Shown here in pieces: positions 43,642-52,136 of a DNA stretch of 64,000 bases (position 1 is the first letter of the stretch; the number at the start of each line of letters is the position of its first letter). Source of the DNA: Halomonas sp. 328 (GTDB lineage: Bacteria; Pseudomonadota; Gammaproteobacteria; Pseudomonadales; Halomonadaceae); NCBI RefSeq assembly GCF_015645095.1, contig NZ_JADOTW010000018.1:1-64000 (forward strand), written 5' to 3'. Below the pieces are notes generated by a model, which was not told where the DNA came from, ran no database searches, and worked only from the letters and a program-made list of their open reading frames with translations. Made by a program: the position numbers and the translations under genes.

Positions 43642-44955
43642 ATGACCCAACCCACTCGTCCGACACTCGATCGTCGCCAGCTGCTCCAGGGCCTGGGCGC
43701 CGCGGCCTCCCTCCCCCTGCTGGGCGGCCTGGCCGCTCCGGCCTTCGCCAATGGTGGCGACGGCCGGGTGGTGGTGATCGGCGGCGGCTTCGGTGGTGCC
43801 ACCGCCGCCAAGTACCTGAAGCGCGGCAACCCGGCCCTCCAGGTGACCCTGGTGGAACCCCAGTCGACCTTCTACACCTGCCCCTTCAGCAACCTCTTCC
43901 TGGGCGGGCTGCGGGAGATGGAATCGATCGCCCACGGCTACGACGAGCTCCGCGACCGCTACGGCGTCGAGGTGGTGCATGCCCGGGCCGAGGACATCGA
44001 TCCGGTGGCCCACAAGGTCAGCCTGACGGGAGGGCGCGAGCTGGCCTACGACCGCCTGGTGCTGTCGCCGGGGATCGATATTCGCTGGAACGCCCTGGAG
44101 GGCTACGATGAGGCCGCCGCCGACCTGGCGCCCCACGCCTGGAAGGCCGGCCCCCAGACCCGCCTGCTCAAGGAGCAGCTGGAGGGCATGGAGGATGGCG
44201 GTACCTTCGTCATGGTGGCTCCCGCCAACCCGTTCCGCTGCCCGCCGGGACCCTACGAGCGGGCCAGCATGGTGGCGCACTATTTTTCGCAACATAAGCC
44301 CAACGCCAAGGTGCTGATCCTCGACGCCAAGGACAACTTCTCCAAGCAGGGGCTGTTCACCGCCGGCTGGGAGCGCCTCTATGGCGATCGCATCGAGTGG
44401 GTGGGGCTTTCCGGCGACGGCCGGGTAACCCGTGTCGATGCCGCCAATCGCGAGGTGGAGACCGAGTTCGGTACCCGCCACCAGGCCGATGTGCTCAACG
44501 TGATTCCGCCCCAGAAGGCGGGCTGGATCGCCGACCGGGCCGGAGTCACCGACGACAGCGGCTGGGTACCGGTGCAGCCGGCGACCTTCGAGTCGACCCG
44601 GGTACCGGATATCCATGTGGTGGGCGACGCCACCATCGCCGCCCCCATGCCCAAGTCGGGGTTCTGTGCCAACGCCCAGGCCAAGGTGGCCGCCGCGGCC
44701 ATCGTCGCCGCCCTGGCCGGCCGCTCAGCCCCGGAACCCTACTGGACCAACACCTGCTACAGCCTGGTCGGCCCCGAGTACGGCATCTCCGTGGCCGGCG
44801 TCTACCGCCTGGCGGACGGTCAGATCGCTTCCGTGGAGGGGGCCGGCGGCCTCAGTCCCATGGAGGCCAGCGACGAGGTGCGGCGCATGGAGGCTCAGTA
44901 TGCGGTGGGCTGGTATAACGCCATCTGTCAGGATACCTGGGGCACCGAAGCCTGA
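43642..44955 (+). CDS. fccB: Flavocytochrome c sulfide dehydrogenase flavin subunit
   Basis: A 437-residue periplasmic flavoprotein that oxidises sulfide to sulfane sulfur and passes electrons to the cytochrome. A twin-arginine signal is visible (DRRQLLQGLGAAASL, about residues 12-26), fitting export of a folded FAD protein. FAD is bound at VVIGGGFGGATAAKYL (about 47) and near VVGDATIAAP. The two redox cysteines are Cys200 (NPFRCPPGPYE) and Cys372 (NTCYSLVG), 172 residues apart, about the spacing known from Allochromatium FCSD. ATG at 43642 follows GAGGAG; an upstream GTG at 43633 is less likely. Second gene of a four-gene sulfur operon. Confidence 0.92.
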   Translation: MTQPTRPTLDRRQLLQGLGAAASLPLLGGLAAPAFANGGDGRVVVIGGGFGGATAAKYLKRGNPALQVTLVEPQSTFYTCPFSNLFLGGLREMESIAHGYDELRDRYGVEVVHARAEDIDPVAHKVSLTGGRELAYDRLVLSPGIDIRWNALEGYDEAAADLAPHAWKAGPQTRLLKEQLEGMEDGGTFVMVAPANPFRCPPGPYERASMVAHYFSQHKPNAKVLILDAKDNFSKQGLFTAGWERLYGDRIEWVGLSGDGRVTRVDAANREVETEFGTRHQADVLNVIPPQKAGWIADRAGVTDDSGWVPVQPATFESTRVPDIHVVGDATIAAPMPKSGFCANAQAKVAAAAIVAALAGRSAPEPYWTNTCYSLVGPEYGISVAGVYRLADGQIASVEGAGGLSPMEASDEVRRMEAQYAVGWYNAICQDTWGTEA

Positions 44956-45074
44956 TCACCACTCAACTCGGCCACGCCTTAGCGTTATCATGGGGCCACC
45001 TTCGGGTGGCCCCAGTCGTGCCCATCGAATCCCGAGATTTCCCCGACGCTTGCCATCAAGGGAGAGGCAGCCCC

Positions 45075-46121
45075 ATGACCCATACCGCCCTCGTCGCCTG
45101 GTCCGGCCTGGCCATCGGCCTGCTGTTCGGCGCCACCGGCCAGCGCACCGGCTTCTGCCTGTTCCGCGGCCTGCAACGCCAGTGGCTGGATGGTGACGGT
45201 CGCAAGCTGCGCGCCTTCGCCCTGGCCATGGCGGTGGCCCTGCTCGGCAGCCAGGGACTGGCGAGCCTGGGGTGGGTCTCCCTGGGCGCCTCCCTCTACC
45301 CCACCGCCAGCCTCTCCTGGCTGCTGGTGCCCCTGGGCGGCGTCCTGTTCGGCTATGGCATGGCCCTGGCCAACGGCTGCGGTGCCCGCTCCCTGGTGCT
45401 GCTGGGCAGCGGCAACCTGCGCAGCTTCGTGGTGCTGATCTGCCTGGGCGTGGCCGCCTACATGACGATGTCCGGCGTGCTGGCACCGCTTCGCCTCTGG
45501 CTGGAGGGACTGACCGCCCTGCCCCTGCCGGCCCGCGACCTGCCCGCCCTGCTGGCCGGGTTCGGCCTGACACCGGGCCTGGCCCGCGGGCTGCCCAGTC
45601 TGCTGCTGGGCGGCAGCCTGCTGGCGTATGCGCTGAGTCACGGCCCGCTGCGAGCGGCCCCCCGGGAGTGGCTCGGCGGCCTGATCATCGGCGCCCTGAT
45701 CCCCGCGGCCTGGTATGCCACCGGGGTGCTGGGCCAGGATGACTTCGAGCCGGTGCGGCTCGCCTCCCTGACCTTTATCGCCCCCATCGGCGACGCCCTC
45801 CAGTACCTGATGCTCGCCACCGGCACCGCCCTGGGCTTCTCGGTGACCCTGGTGCTCGGCGTGCTGCTGGGCGCCCTGGCCGCCGCCCTGCTGACCCGCA
45901 CCTTCGTCTGGCAGGGCTTCCCCACGCCCCAGCGCATGCTGCGCAGCATGGCCGGCGGCACCCTGATGGGCATCGGCGGGGTACTGGCCCTGGGCTGCTC
46001 CATCGGCCAGGGCCTGACCGGCTTCTCCACCCTGGCCCTGACCAGCTTCGTGGCCATCGCCGGTATCCTGGCGGGTACCCGCCTGGGAGTCAGTGGCCCC
46101 CTGGCGCTGTCCAAGGTTTGA
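45075..46121 (+). CDS. YeeE/YedE-family sulfur-compound transporter
   Basis: A 348-residue inner-membrane protein of about nine to ten helices. Three conserved cysteines line the transport path in this family: Cys28 (TGFCLFRG), Cys102 (NGCGARSLVLLG) and Cys308 (LGCSIGQGLTGF). Related YeeE proteins import thiosulfate; others may carry selenium or sulfane sulfur. ATG at 45075 has GGGAGAGG upstream, better than an upstream start at 45006. Its position between fccB and the SoxYZ-like gene suggests movement of a sulfur product or persulfide across the inner membrane. Confidence 0.88.
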   Translation: MTHTALVAWSGLAIGLLFGATGQRTGFCLFRGLQRQWLDGDGRKLRAFALAMAVALLGSQGLASLGWVSLGASLYPTASLSWLLVPLGGVLFGYGMALANGCGARSLVLLGSGNLRSFVVLICLGVAAYMTMSGVLAPLRLWLEGLTALPLPARDLPALLAGFGLTPGLARGLPSLLLGGSLLAYALSHGPLRAAPREWLGGLIIGALIPAAWYATGVLGQDDFEPVRLASLTFIAPIGDALQYLMLATGTALGFSVTLVLGVLLGALAAALLTRTFVWQGFPTPQRMLRSMAGGTLMGIGGVLALGCSIGQGLTGFSTLALTSFVAIAGILAGTRLGVSGPLALSKV

Positions 46122-46139
46122 TCGATCGAGGAGATCCCG

Positions 46140-46925
46140 ATGTCCTACCCCAGCCCCCTGACCACCCGCCTGGCCCTGGCCGGCGCGCTGCTCTTCACCG
46201 CCCCGCCGCTGCTGGCCAGCGACGCCTGGCAGCGCCTGGAACCGGCCCGAGCCCTGGTGGGCGACGCCGTGCCCGAGGGCGATGGCCTGGTGCTGGAGCT
46301 GCCCCATGTCTCCGAGGATGGTTCGGCGGTGCCCCTGACGGTGCGCTTCGAGCCGGTCCTGGAGGACGATGCCATCGCCAGCATTCACCTCTTCGCCACC
46401 GGTAACCCCTATCCGGAGGTCGCCGGCTTCCACTTCACCGAGCAGGCCGCCAGGCCGGAGGTCTCCACCCGGGTGCGCCTCAACGAGAGCCAGCGAGTGG
46501 TGGCGGTGGCGGTGAGTCGCGAGGGGCGGGTCTGGACCAGCGAGCGGGAGGTCCGGGTCACCGTCAGCGGCTGCCTGATCCGCGGCGACGAAGAGACGCC
46601 CGAGGCGCTGGCCAACCCCCGGGTCAGCCTGCCCGACTTCCGCGCCGGGGAGCCCGGCGAGGTACGCACCCTGATCACCCACCCCATGGAGACCGGCCTG
46701 CGCGAGGGGCCGGATGGCGAGGTGCTACCGCGCTATATCATCGAGACCTTCCGGGTCAGCCTGGACGGCGAGACCGCCTTCGAGGCCGAGCTGCACCCCT
46801 CGGTCTCCGCCAACCCCTACCTGCGTTTCTACCTGACGCCGCAGGCCGAGGGCGAGGCACTGTTCGAGTGGCAGGATGACAGCGGCGAGCGGGCCGAATA
46901 CCGCGCCGAACTGACCCTCTCCTGA
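46140..46925 (+). CDS. Fused SoxY-SoxZ carrier-like protein
   Basis: A 261-residue secreted protein (signal peptide to about residue 26, LLA|SD). Residues 35-150 resemble SoxY, with Cys145 near the end of that part (VTVSGCLIRGD) in place of the usual GGCGG tail. Residues 165-261 resemble SoxZ. Normally SoxY and SoxZ are separate; fused forms are known next to quinoprotein dehydrogenases and sulfur genes. The cysteine could carry a sulfur intermediate between FccAB and other enzymes. No SoxAX, SoxB or SoxCD is in the window, so full thiosulfate oxidation is not shown. Confidence 0.83.
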   Translation: MSYPSPLTTRLALAGALLFTAPPLLASDAWQRLEPARALVGDAVPEGDGLVLELPHVSEDGSAVPLTVRFEPVLEDDAIASIHLFATGNPYPEVAGFHFTEQAARPEVSTRVRLNESQRVVAVAVSREGRVWTSEREVRVTVSGCLIRGDEETPEALANPRVSLPDFRAGEPGEVRTLITHPMETGLREGPDGEVLPRYIIETFRVSLDGETAFEAELHPSVSANPYLRFYLTPQAEGEALFEWQDDSGERAEYRAELTLS

Positions 46926-46926
46926 G

Positions 46927-47550
46927 TCACGGCGCCCCGGCGGCGGGACCCCACAACGCCTCGAGCCGGGGCAGGTCTTCGGGGCGATCCAGGTCCCAGA
47001 CCGTTGCCGGCTCCGCCCAGCACCAGCCCAGCCCGGTCAAGGCCGTGCGGGTGGCGGTCATCACCGTATCGCCACCCCAGGCGATATCGCGAAACAGCGC
47101 CGGCGCCCGCCGCCACAGGCCGATCAGCCCATAGCCGCCATCCTCGGCGGGCAGCAGGACGGCGTCCCGCTCGGCCAGGGCCTCCCAGCAGGCCACCAAC
47201 AGCGCCGACGTGATCACCGGGCAGTCACACCCCATCAGCAGGCGCGGGGCCGGCCGTGACGGCACGGCGAAGGCCGCCGCCATGCGCGCGCCCAGGTCCC
47301 CCTCCGGCTGGGGCCTGAGCTCGATATCGAAGGCCCGCCGGCACTCGCCGAAGAAGGGGTGCCGGTGATCCAGGGCCGTCCATAGCCGCACCGGACCGAG
47401 GCCCAGTTGGGCCGAGGCCTCGCAGGCCTGGGTCAGGGCCCGCCACACCAGGCGCCGATGCAGGGCCGCCGCTCCCTCGGCCCCCAGGGCCGGAATCAGC
47501 CGGGTCTTGGCCTGGCCCGGGAGCGGCGCCTTGGCAAACAGCTGGATCAT
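46927..47550 (-). CDS. TIGR04282-family glycosyltransferase-like protein
   Basis: A 207-residue GT-A fold protein. The start MIQLFAKAPLPGQAKTRLIP and the motifs MGCDCPVIT and LLPAEDGGYGLIGL are characteristic of the family that contains the arsenosugar-biosynthesis ArsS-associated transferases, though most members are of unknown function. The residues near 185 (TVWDLDRPEDL) complete the domain. GGGAG precedes the ATG at 47550. It is convergent with the SoxYZ-like gene (one base between stops). It lies far from the ArsM-like genes, so an arsenic role is only suggestive. Confidence 0.8.
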   Translation of the reverse strand: MIQLFAKAPLPGQAKTRLIPALGAEGAAALHRRLVWRALTQACEASAQLGLGPVRLWTALDHRHPFFGECRRAFDIELRPQPEGDLGARMAAAFAVPSRPAPRLLMGCDCPVITSALLVACWEALAERDAVLLPAEDGGYGLIGLWRRAPALFRDIAWGGDTVMTATRTALTGLGWCWAEPATVWDLDRPEDLPRLEALWGPAAGAP

Positions 47551-47600
47551 GGCAACTCCCGGCTGTGAGGGGGGGATGGGACGCCCGACAGCCCCGACAA

Positions 47601-47633
47601 CGACGACGCCCACCACAGGGGTGGGCGTCGTCG
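47601..47633 (-). terminator. Terminator of the TAXI-TRAP/usp operon
   Basis: A perfect 13-bp stem (CGACGACGCCCAC/GTGGGCGTCGTCG), 18 bp after the usp stop on the minus strand. The neighbouring GCCCCGACAACGACGACG is identical to that in the hairpin region at 19897. Confidence 0.82.
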
Positions 47634-47650
47634 GTTCTCGCGGCGGCGCC

Positions 47651-48079
47651 TCAGCGCACGATCATCACCGAGACCTTGCTGTGATGCACCACATGTTCCG
47701 CGTTGGGGCCCAGCACGTAGTCGACGAACTTGCGCTTGTTATGGGAGGCCATGACGATCAGGTCCACCTCGAGCTGCTTGGCGGCCTTGATGATCGCCTC
47801 CCAGGGCGAGCCCTCGACGATGGCCCGGTGCACCTCGATATCCTCGGGCACCTGGTCGTGGATGAACTGCTTCTGGGCCTCCCCCAGGGACTTGTGCGCC
47901 TTCTCGGTGAAGTCCTTGGGGAAGTAGGCCCCCACCATGGGCATGCGGAAATCGGGCATCACCGTCACCACATGCAGGGAGGCACCGAAGCTGCGACACA
48001 GGGTCAGCGCCGTGGGCAGGGCCTTCTTCCAGGAGGCCTCTTCATTGAGGTCCACCGGCAGCAGGATCTTCTTGTACAT
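47651..48079 (-). CDS. UspA-family protein associated with a TRAP transporter (TeaD-like)
   Basis: A 142-residue universal stress protein (MYKKILLPVDLNEE start). It has the alpha/beta fold, but the usual C-terminal nucleotide motif is reduced: GPNAEHVVHHSKVSV has fewer glycines than the G-x2-G-x9-G form. It follows the TRAP permease by 13 bp. In Halomonas elongata the ectoine TRAP transporter TeaABC has a UspA protein TeaD, which regulates transport; the gene order here is the same. A regulatory role is inferred. Confidence 0.87.
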   Translation of the reverse strand: MYKKILLPVDLNEEASWKKALPTALTLCRSFGASLHVVTVMPDFRMPMVGAYFPKDFTEKAHKSLGEAQKQFIHDQVPEDIEVHRAIVEGSPWEAIIKAAKQLEVDLIVMASHNKRKFVDYVLGPNAEHVVHHSKVSVMIVR

Positions 48080-48092
48080 GGGTCACTCCCCC

Positions 48093-50699
48093 TTAACTGG
48101 CCGCCGGAGCGGCCGTGGTGTCACGGCGGCGGCGCTGCATGACGACGATCAGGCCGAACACCAGGAAGGCCGGAATCCACATCAGCTCCTTGGGCCAGCG
48201 GTCCACCGGCGCCATCACCGTGAGGATCTGCTGGTCGAAGAACATCGCCTCGAAGCCGATCTGCTCCGCCTGGCTGCCGAAGGCCACGTTATCCACGAAG
48301 GTGGATCCATCCTCCTCGCTGCGCAGGGTCAGGCCCAGGGCCTCCATGCGCTCCTCGCCGGTTTCGCCCCCGGGCACCGGCACCAGCATGTAGCGGGTGA
48401 ACTGGTCGCCGAAATCATCCTCGTCGAGGATCTCCACCCGCAGGTTGCTGCCGCTTTCCACCATGCCCAGCGCCTGCTCGAACTGCGCCGGGGGCACCGA
48501 CTGGTAGGGATCGTGGATGCGATCCATCCAGAAACCGGGACGGAACAGGGTAAAGGCCACCAGCAGCAGCAGCAGGGACTCGTACCAGCGATTGCGCGCG
48601 ATCATGAAGCCCTGGGTCCCGGCGGCGAAGATCAACATGGCGATGGTCGCCACGATGAATATCAGGATGCCCTGCCAGAGCCCCACCTCGATCAGCAGCA
48701 GATCGGTGTTGAAGATGAACAGGAAGGGCAACGCCGCGGTGCGCAGGCTGTAATAGAAGGCCTGGAAGCCGGTGCGGATCGGGTCGCCCCCGGAGACCGC
48801 CGCGGCGGCGAAGGAGGCCAGGCCCACCGGCGGCGTCACGTCCGCCATGATGCCGAAGTAGAAGACGAAGAGGTGCACGGCGATCAGCGGCACGATCAGG
48901 CCGTTCTGCTGCCCCAGCAGCACGATCACCGGGGCCATCAGCGACGACACCACGATGTAGTTGGCGGTGGTGGGCAGGCCCATGCCGAGGATCAGGCTGA
49001 GCACCGCGGTGAGCAGCAGGATCAGCATCAGGTTGCCCATGGAGAGCACCTCCACCACGTCCGCCAGCACCAGGCCGACGCCGGTCTGGGAAACGGCGCC
49101 GACGATGATGCCGGCGGTGGCGGTGGCGATGCCGATGCCGATCATGTTGCGGGCCCCACTGACCAGGCCATCCCACAGGTCGAGGAAGCCCTCCTTGATG
49201 TCCTCGGCCAGGCGGCTGCGGCCGCGGAAAATGGCCGTGAGGGGGCGCTGGGTGATCATGATGGCGATCATGAAGACGGTGGCCCAGAAGGCCGAGAGCC
49301 CGGGTGACAGGCGCTCCACCATCAGGCACCAGACCAGCACGATCACCGGCAGGATAAAGTGCAGCCCCACCATCACCGTGGGCTTGGTACGGGGCAGCTT
49401 GACCACCTTGGAGCTGGGGTCATCCAGCTCCAGCTCCGGGTAGTTGGCGCCCACCTTGAGCAGGGCCACATAGACCACCGCCAGGGCCACCGCCACCACC
49501 CAGGGCGTGGCGTCGCCCAGTGCCGGCTTGAGCCAGCCCAGGCCGTAGTAGACGCCGAAGGAGAGCGCCATCAGCGCCAGCAGGCCGGTGAGAAAACCGA
49601 TCACCTTGTTGAGGAAGGGACGCGCCGGGTTGCTGCTGGGCAACCCCGTCATGTTGGCCTTGAGGGCTTCCAGGTGAACGATATAGATCAAGGCGATATA
49701 GGAGATCAGCGCCGGCAGGAAGGCGTGCTTGATCACCTCCACGTAGGAGATGCCCACGTACTCCACCATCAGAAAGGCCGCGGCCCCCATGACGGGCGGC
49801 ATGATCTGCCCATTGACCGAGGAGGAGACCTCCACCGCCCCGGCCTTGTTGGCGGGGAAACCGACCCGTTTCATCATCGGAATGGTGAAGGTGCCGGTGG
49901 TCACGGTATTGGCGATGGAGGAGCCGGAGATCAACCCGGTCATCCCCGAGGCCACCACCGCCGCCTTGGCGGGGCCGCCCTTGTAGTGACCGAGCAGCGA
50001 GAAGGCCACCTTGATGAAGTAGTTGCCGGCCCCGGCCTTGTCGAGCAGGGCGCCGAACAGCACGAAGAGGAAAACGAAGCTGGTGGAGACCCCCAGGGCG
50101 ATACCGAAGACCCCTTGGGTCGTCAGCCACTGGTGGTTGATCAGGCCATTGAGGCTCACCCCCCGGTGGGCGAGGATGCCCGGCATATGGGGCCCGAACA
50201 GCGAATAGACGATAAAGACCGCGGCCACGATCATCAACGGTGGCCCCAGGGCCCGGCGCGTCGCCTCCAGCAGCAGCAGGATGCCCACCACCCCGACCAC
50301 CACGTCCTGGGTCAGGGGCGAGCCGGGACGCTCGGAGAGCTGTGCATAGAAGAGGAACATGTAGGCGCCGCAGAAGGCGGCCACCCCGGCGAACAGCCAG
50401 TCCTGGAGGGGAATGCGCTCCCGGGGCGAGCGCTTCAGCGCCGGGTAGGCCATGAAGGCCAGGAAGAGCGCGAAGGCCAAGTGGATGGAGCGCGCCTCGG
50501 TGGCGTTGAAGACCCCGAACCGGAAGAGAAAGGGCAAGGGCGAGGCGATCCACAGCTGGAACAGCGACCAGGCCGCGGCGATGCCCACCAACAGCTTGCC
50601 GGGGGCCCCCAGCGGCTTGCGTGCCCCGGAGTCGGTGGAGGCCACCATCTCCTCGAGATCGACTTCCGAGCCCTGCGGTCTCTGCTTGTCGTTTGTCAT
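48093..50699 (-). CDS. TRAP transporter fused permease (small plus large subunits), TAXI type
   Basis: An 868-residue inner-membrane protein combining the 4-helix Q domain and the 12-helix M domain, with about 16-19 helices in all. Signatures include GVSTSFVFLFVLFGALLDKAGAG, SSVNGQIMPPVMGAAAFLM and LGMGLPTTANYIV, typical of TRAP fused permeases. A C-terminal part (about residues 690-840) has a periplasmic loop that looks like a PDZ-type insert. AGGAA precedes ATG 50699. It lies between the TAXI binding protein gene and usp. The substrate is unknown; TAXI systems take up dicarboxylates, glutamate or similar compounds. Confidence 0.9.
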   Translation of the reverse strand: MTNDKQRPQGSEVDLEEMVASTDSGARKPLGAPGKLLVGIAAAWSLFQLWIASPLPFLFRFGVFNATEARSIHLAFALFLAFMAYPALKRSPRERIPLQDWLFAGVAAFCGAYMFLFYAQLSERPGSPLTQDVVVGVVGILLLLEATRRALGPPLMIVAAVFIVYSLFGPHMPGILAHRGVSLNGLINHQWLTTQGVFGIALGVSTSFVFLFVLFGALLDKAGAGNYFIKVAFSLLGHYKGGPAKAAVVASGMTGLISGSSIANTVTTGTFTIPMMKRVGFPANKAGAVEVSSSVNGQIMPPVMGAAAFLMVEYVGISYVEVIKHAFLPALISYIALIYIVHLEALKANMTGLPSSNPARPFLNKVIGFLTGLLALMALSFGVYYGLGWLKPALGDATPWVVAVALAVVYVALLKVGANYPELELDDPSSKVVKLPRTKPTVMVGLHFILPVIVLVWCLMVERLSPGLSAFWATVFMIAIMITQRPLTAIFRGRSRLAEDIKEGFLDLWDGLVSGARNMIGIGIATATAGIIVGAVSQTGVGLVLADVVEVLSMGNLMLILLLTAVLSLILGMGLPTTANYIVVSSLMAPVIVLLGQQNGLIVPLIAVHLFVFYFGIMADVTPPVGLASFAAAAVSGGDPIRTGFQAFYYSLRTAALPFLFIFNTDLLLIEVGLWQGILIFIVATIAMLIFAAGTQGFMIARNRWYESLLLLLVAFTLFRPGFWMDRIHDPYQSVPPAQFEQALGMVESGSNLRVEILDEDDFGDQFTRYMLVPVPGGETGEERMEALGLTLRSEEDGSTFVDNVAFGSQAEQIGFEAMFFDQQILTVMAPVDRWPKELMWIPAFLVFGLIVVMQRRRRDTTAAPAAS

Positions 50700-50866
50700 A
50701 AGCGGTTCCTGCCTGTGTGATCCAGCCACCGAGTCAAGGGTCCTGCCATGGTGTCTTGCCTTTCCCCTGGAGAAGAATGGGTAGTAAAAACCCGAATGCG
50801 CGACTCCCGGGAGGAAGCCGCGCATCCAGTAGTGGAAGGGAAACCTTCCCCGTTATCGGGCCGGGA

Positions 50867-51847
50867 TCACTCGATCCAGCCACGCTCACGATAGTAGCGG
50901 GCGGCCCCGTCGTGCAGCGGCGCAGTGAGACCGTCGGAGATCATGCTCTCCTCGTCCAGGTTCTCGAAGGCCGGGTGCAGGCGCTTGAAGCGATCGAAGT
51001 TCTCGAATACCGCCTTGACGGTCTCGTAGACGACCTCTTCGTCGACGCCCTCGTGGGTCACGAAGGTGGCGGCGACCCCGAAGGTCTCGACGTCCTCGTC
51101 ATTGCCGCGGTACATGCCGCCGGGAATCAGCGCGCGGGTGTAGTAGGGATACGCTTCGACCAGGGCATCGATCTCCTCGCCGGTCACCGGCACCAGGCGC
51201 GCATCCACGGTGGTGGTGGCCTCCTGGATGGAGCCGTTGGGGTGGCCCACCACATAGACCATGGCATCGATGTTGTTGTCGGAGAGGGCCGCGGCCTGCT
51301 CGGCGGCATCCAGCTCGGAGGCCAGGGAGAAGACGCCGGTATCCCAGCCCATGGCATCCATCACCACGTTCATGGTGTTGCGTTGGCCAGAGCCCGGGTT
51401 ACCGATATTGACCCGCTTGCCGGGGAAGTCGGAGATATGCGAGATGCCGGAGTCGGCCCGGGCCACCACCGTCAGCGGCTCGCCATGCATGGTGAAGACG
51501 GCACGCATCTCCTCCCAGGCACCGTCGTTCTCGAAGTTGGCCTCGCCATGATAGGCACGGTACTGGACATCGGACTGCACGACGCCCATGTCCAGCTCGC
51601 CGCTCTTCATGCCGTTGACGTTGGCCACCGAGCCGCCGGTGGAAGGCGCGTTACAGCGGATGTTGTGCTCGTCGCTGCCCCGATTGACCATCCGGCACAC
51701 CGACTGGCCCACCACATAATAGACGCCGGTCTGGCCGCCGGTACCGATGGTGATAAAGCGATCCTGGGCCACCGCCGGAGCGGAAAAGGCCGCGGCGCCC
51801 AGCAGGGCACCGGAGACGGCGGCGGCAGAGAAGACATGACGTTTCAT
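50867..51847 (-). CDS. TAXI-family TRAP substrate-binding protein
   Basis: A 326-residue periplasmic binding protein; signal peptide to about residue 27 (VA|QDRF). The TAXI signature appears at the start of the mature protein (FITIGTGGQTGVYYVVG), with the internal GGSVANVNGMKSGELDMGVVQSD and NIGNPGSGQRNTM blocks. It is the first gene of the TRAP-usp operon. A candidate operator and promoter are upstream. Ligand unknown, though glutamate, alpha-ketoglutarate or related compounds are typical. Confidence 0.9.
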   Translation of the reverse strand: MKRHVFSAAAVSGALLGAAAFSAPAVAQDRFITIGTGGQTGVYYVVGQSVCRMVNRGSDEHNIRCNAPSTGGSVANVNGMKSGELDMGVVQSDVQYRAYHGEANFENDGAWEEMRAVFTMHGEPLTVVARADSGISHISDFPGKRVNIGNPGSGQRNTMNVVMDAMGWDTGVFSLASELDAAEQAAALSDNNIDAMVYVVGHPNGSIQEATTTVDARLVPVTGEEIDALVEAYPYYTRALIPGGMYRGNDEDVETFGVAATFVTHEGVDEEVVYETVKAVFENFDRFKRLHPAFENLDEESMISDGLTAPLHDGAARYYRERGWIE

Positions 51848-52056
51848 CTAGACACCTCTTGGCATGGTTGGTCCCCCAGGCGCCTCGCGGCGAATCCCCG
51901 CCACGGCGGACACCCATACTCGGGGTTCAGCATGAAGATAGTTCACCCACGGCGACGACGCAGCCCCGAGGCATCGCCTCGATTCAACGACGCCCCCTGA
52001 TCGAGGGCATCACGCCGGCCACAAGCACTCTTTACTAAAGCCTAATTTTACACTGA

Positions 52057-52070
52057 GTCAAACGTTTAAC
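52057..52070. promoter_or_regulatory. LacI-like palindrome (GTCAAACGTTTAAC) upstream of the TAXI-TRAP operon
   Basis: A 14-bp palindrome with one mismatch and central CG. The core TTAAACGTTT matches the pseudomonad Cra box as I remember it. On the minus strand it overlaps a TTGACT -35-like element. The 289-bp gap 51848-52136 otherwise has only the KamA terminator and a weak AT-rich promoter region. Confidence 0.4.
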
Positions 52071-52085
52071 GCACGCCAGAGACAG

Positions 52086-52119
52086 CGACGCCGCCGCCGA
52101 GGTCACGGCGGCGGCGTCG
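52086..52119 (-). terminator. Hairpin terminator after the KamA-family gene
   Basis: A perfect 14-bp GC-only stem (CGACGCCGCCGCCG) with a 6-nt loop, 18 bp beyond the gene's stop. There is no U-run. Confidence 0.75.
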
Positions 52120-52136
52120 ACGAACAGCTACCGGAT

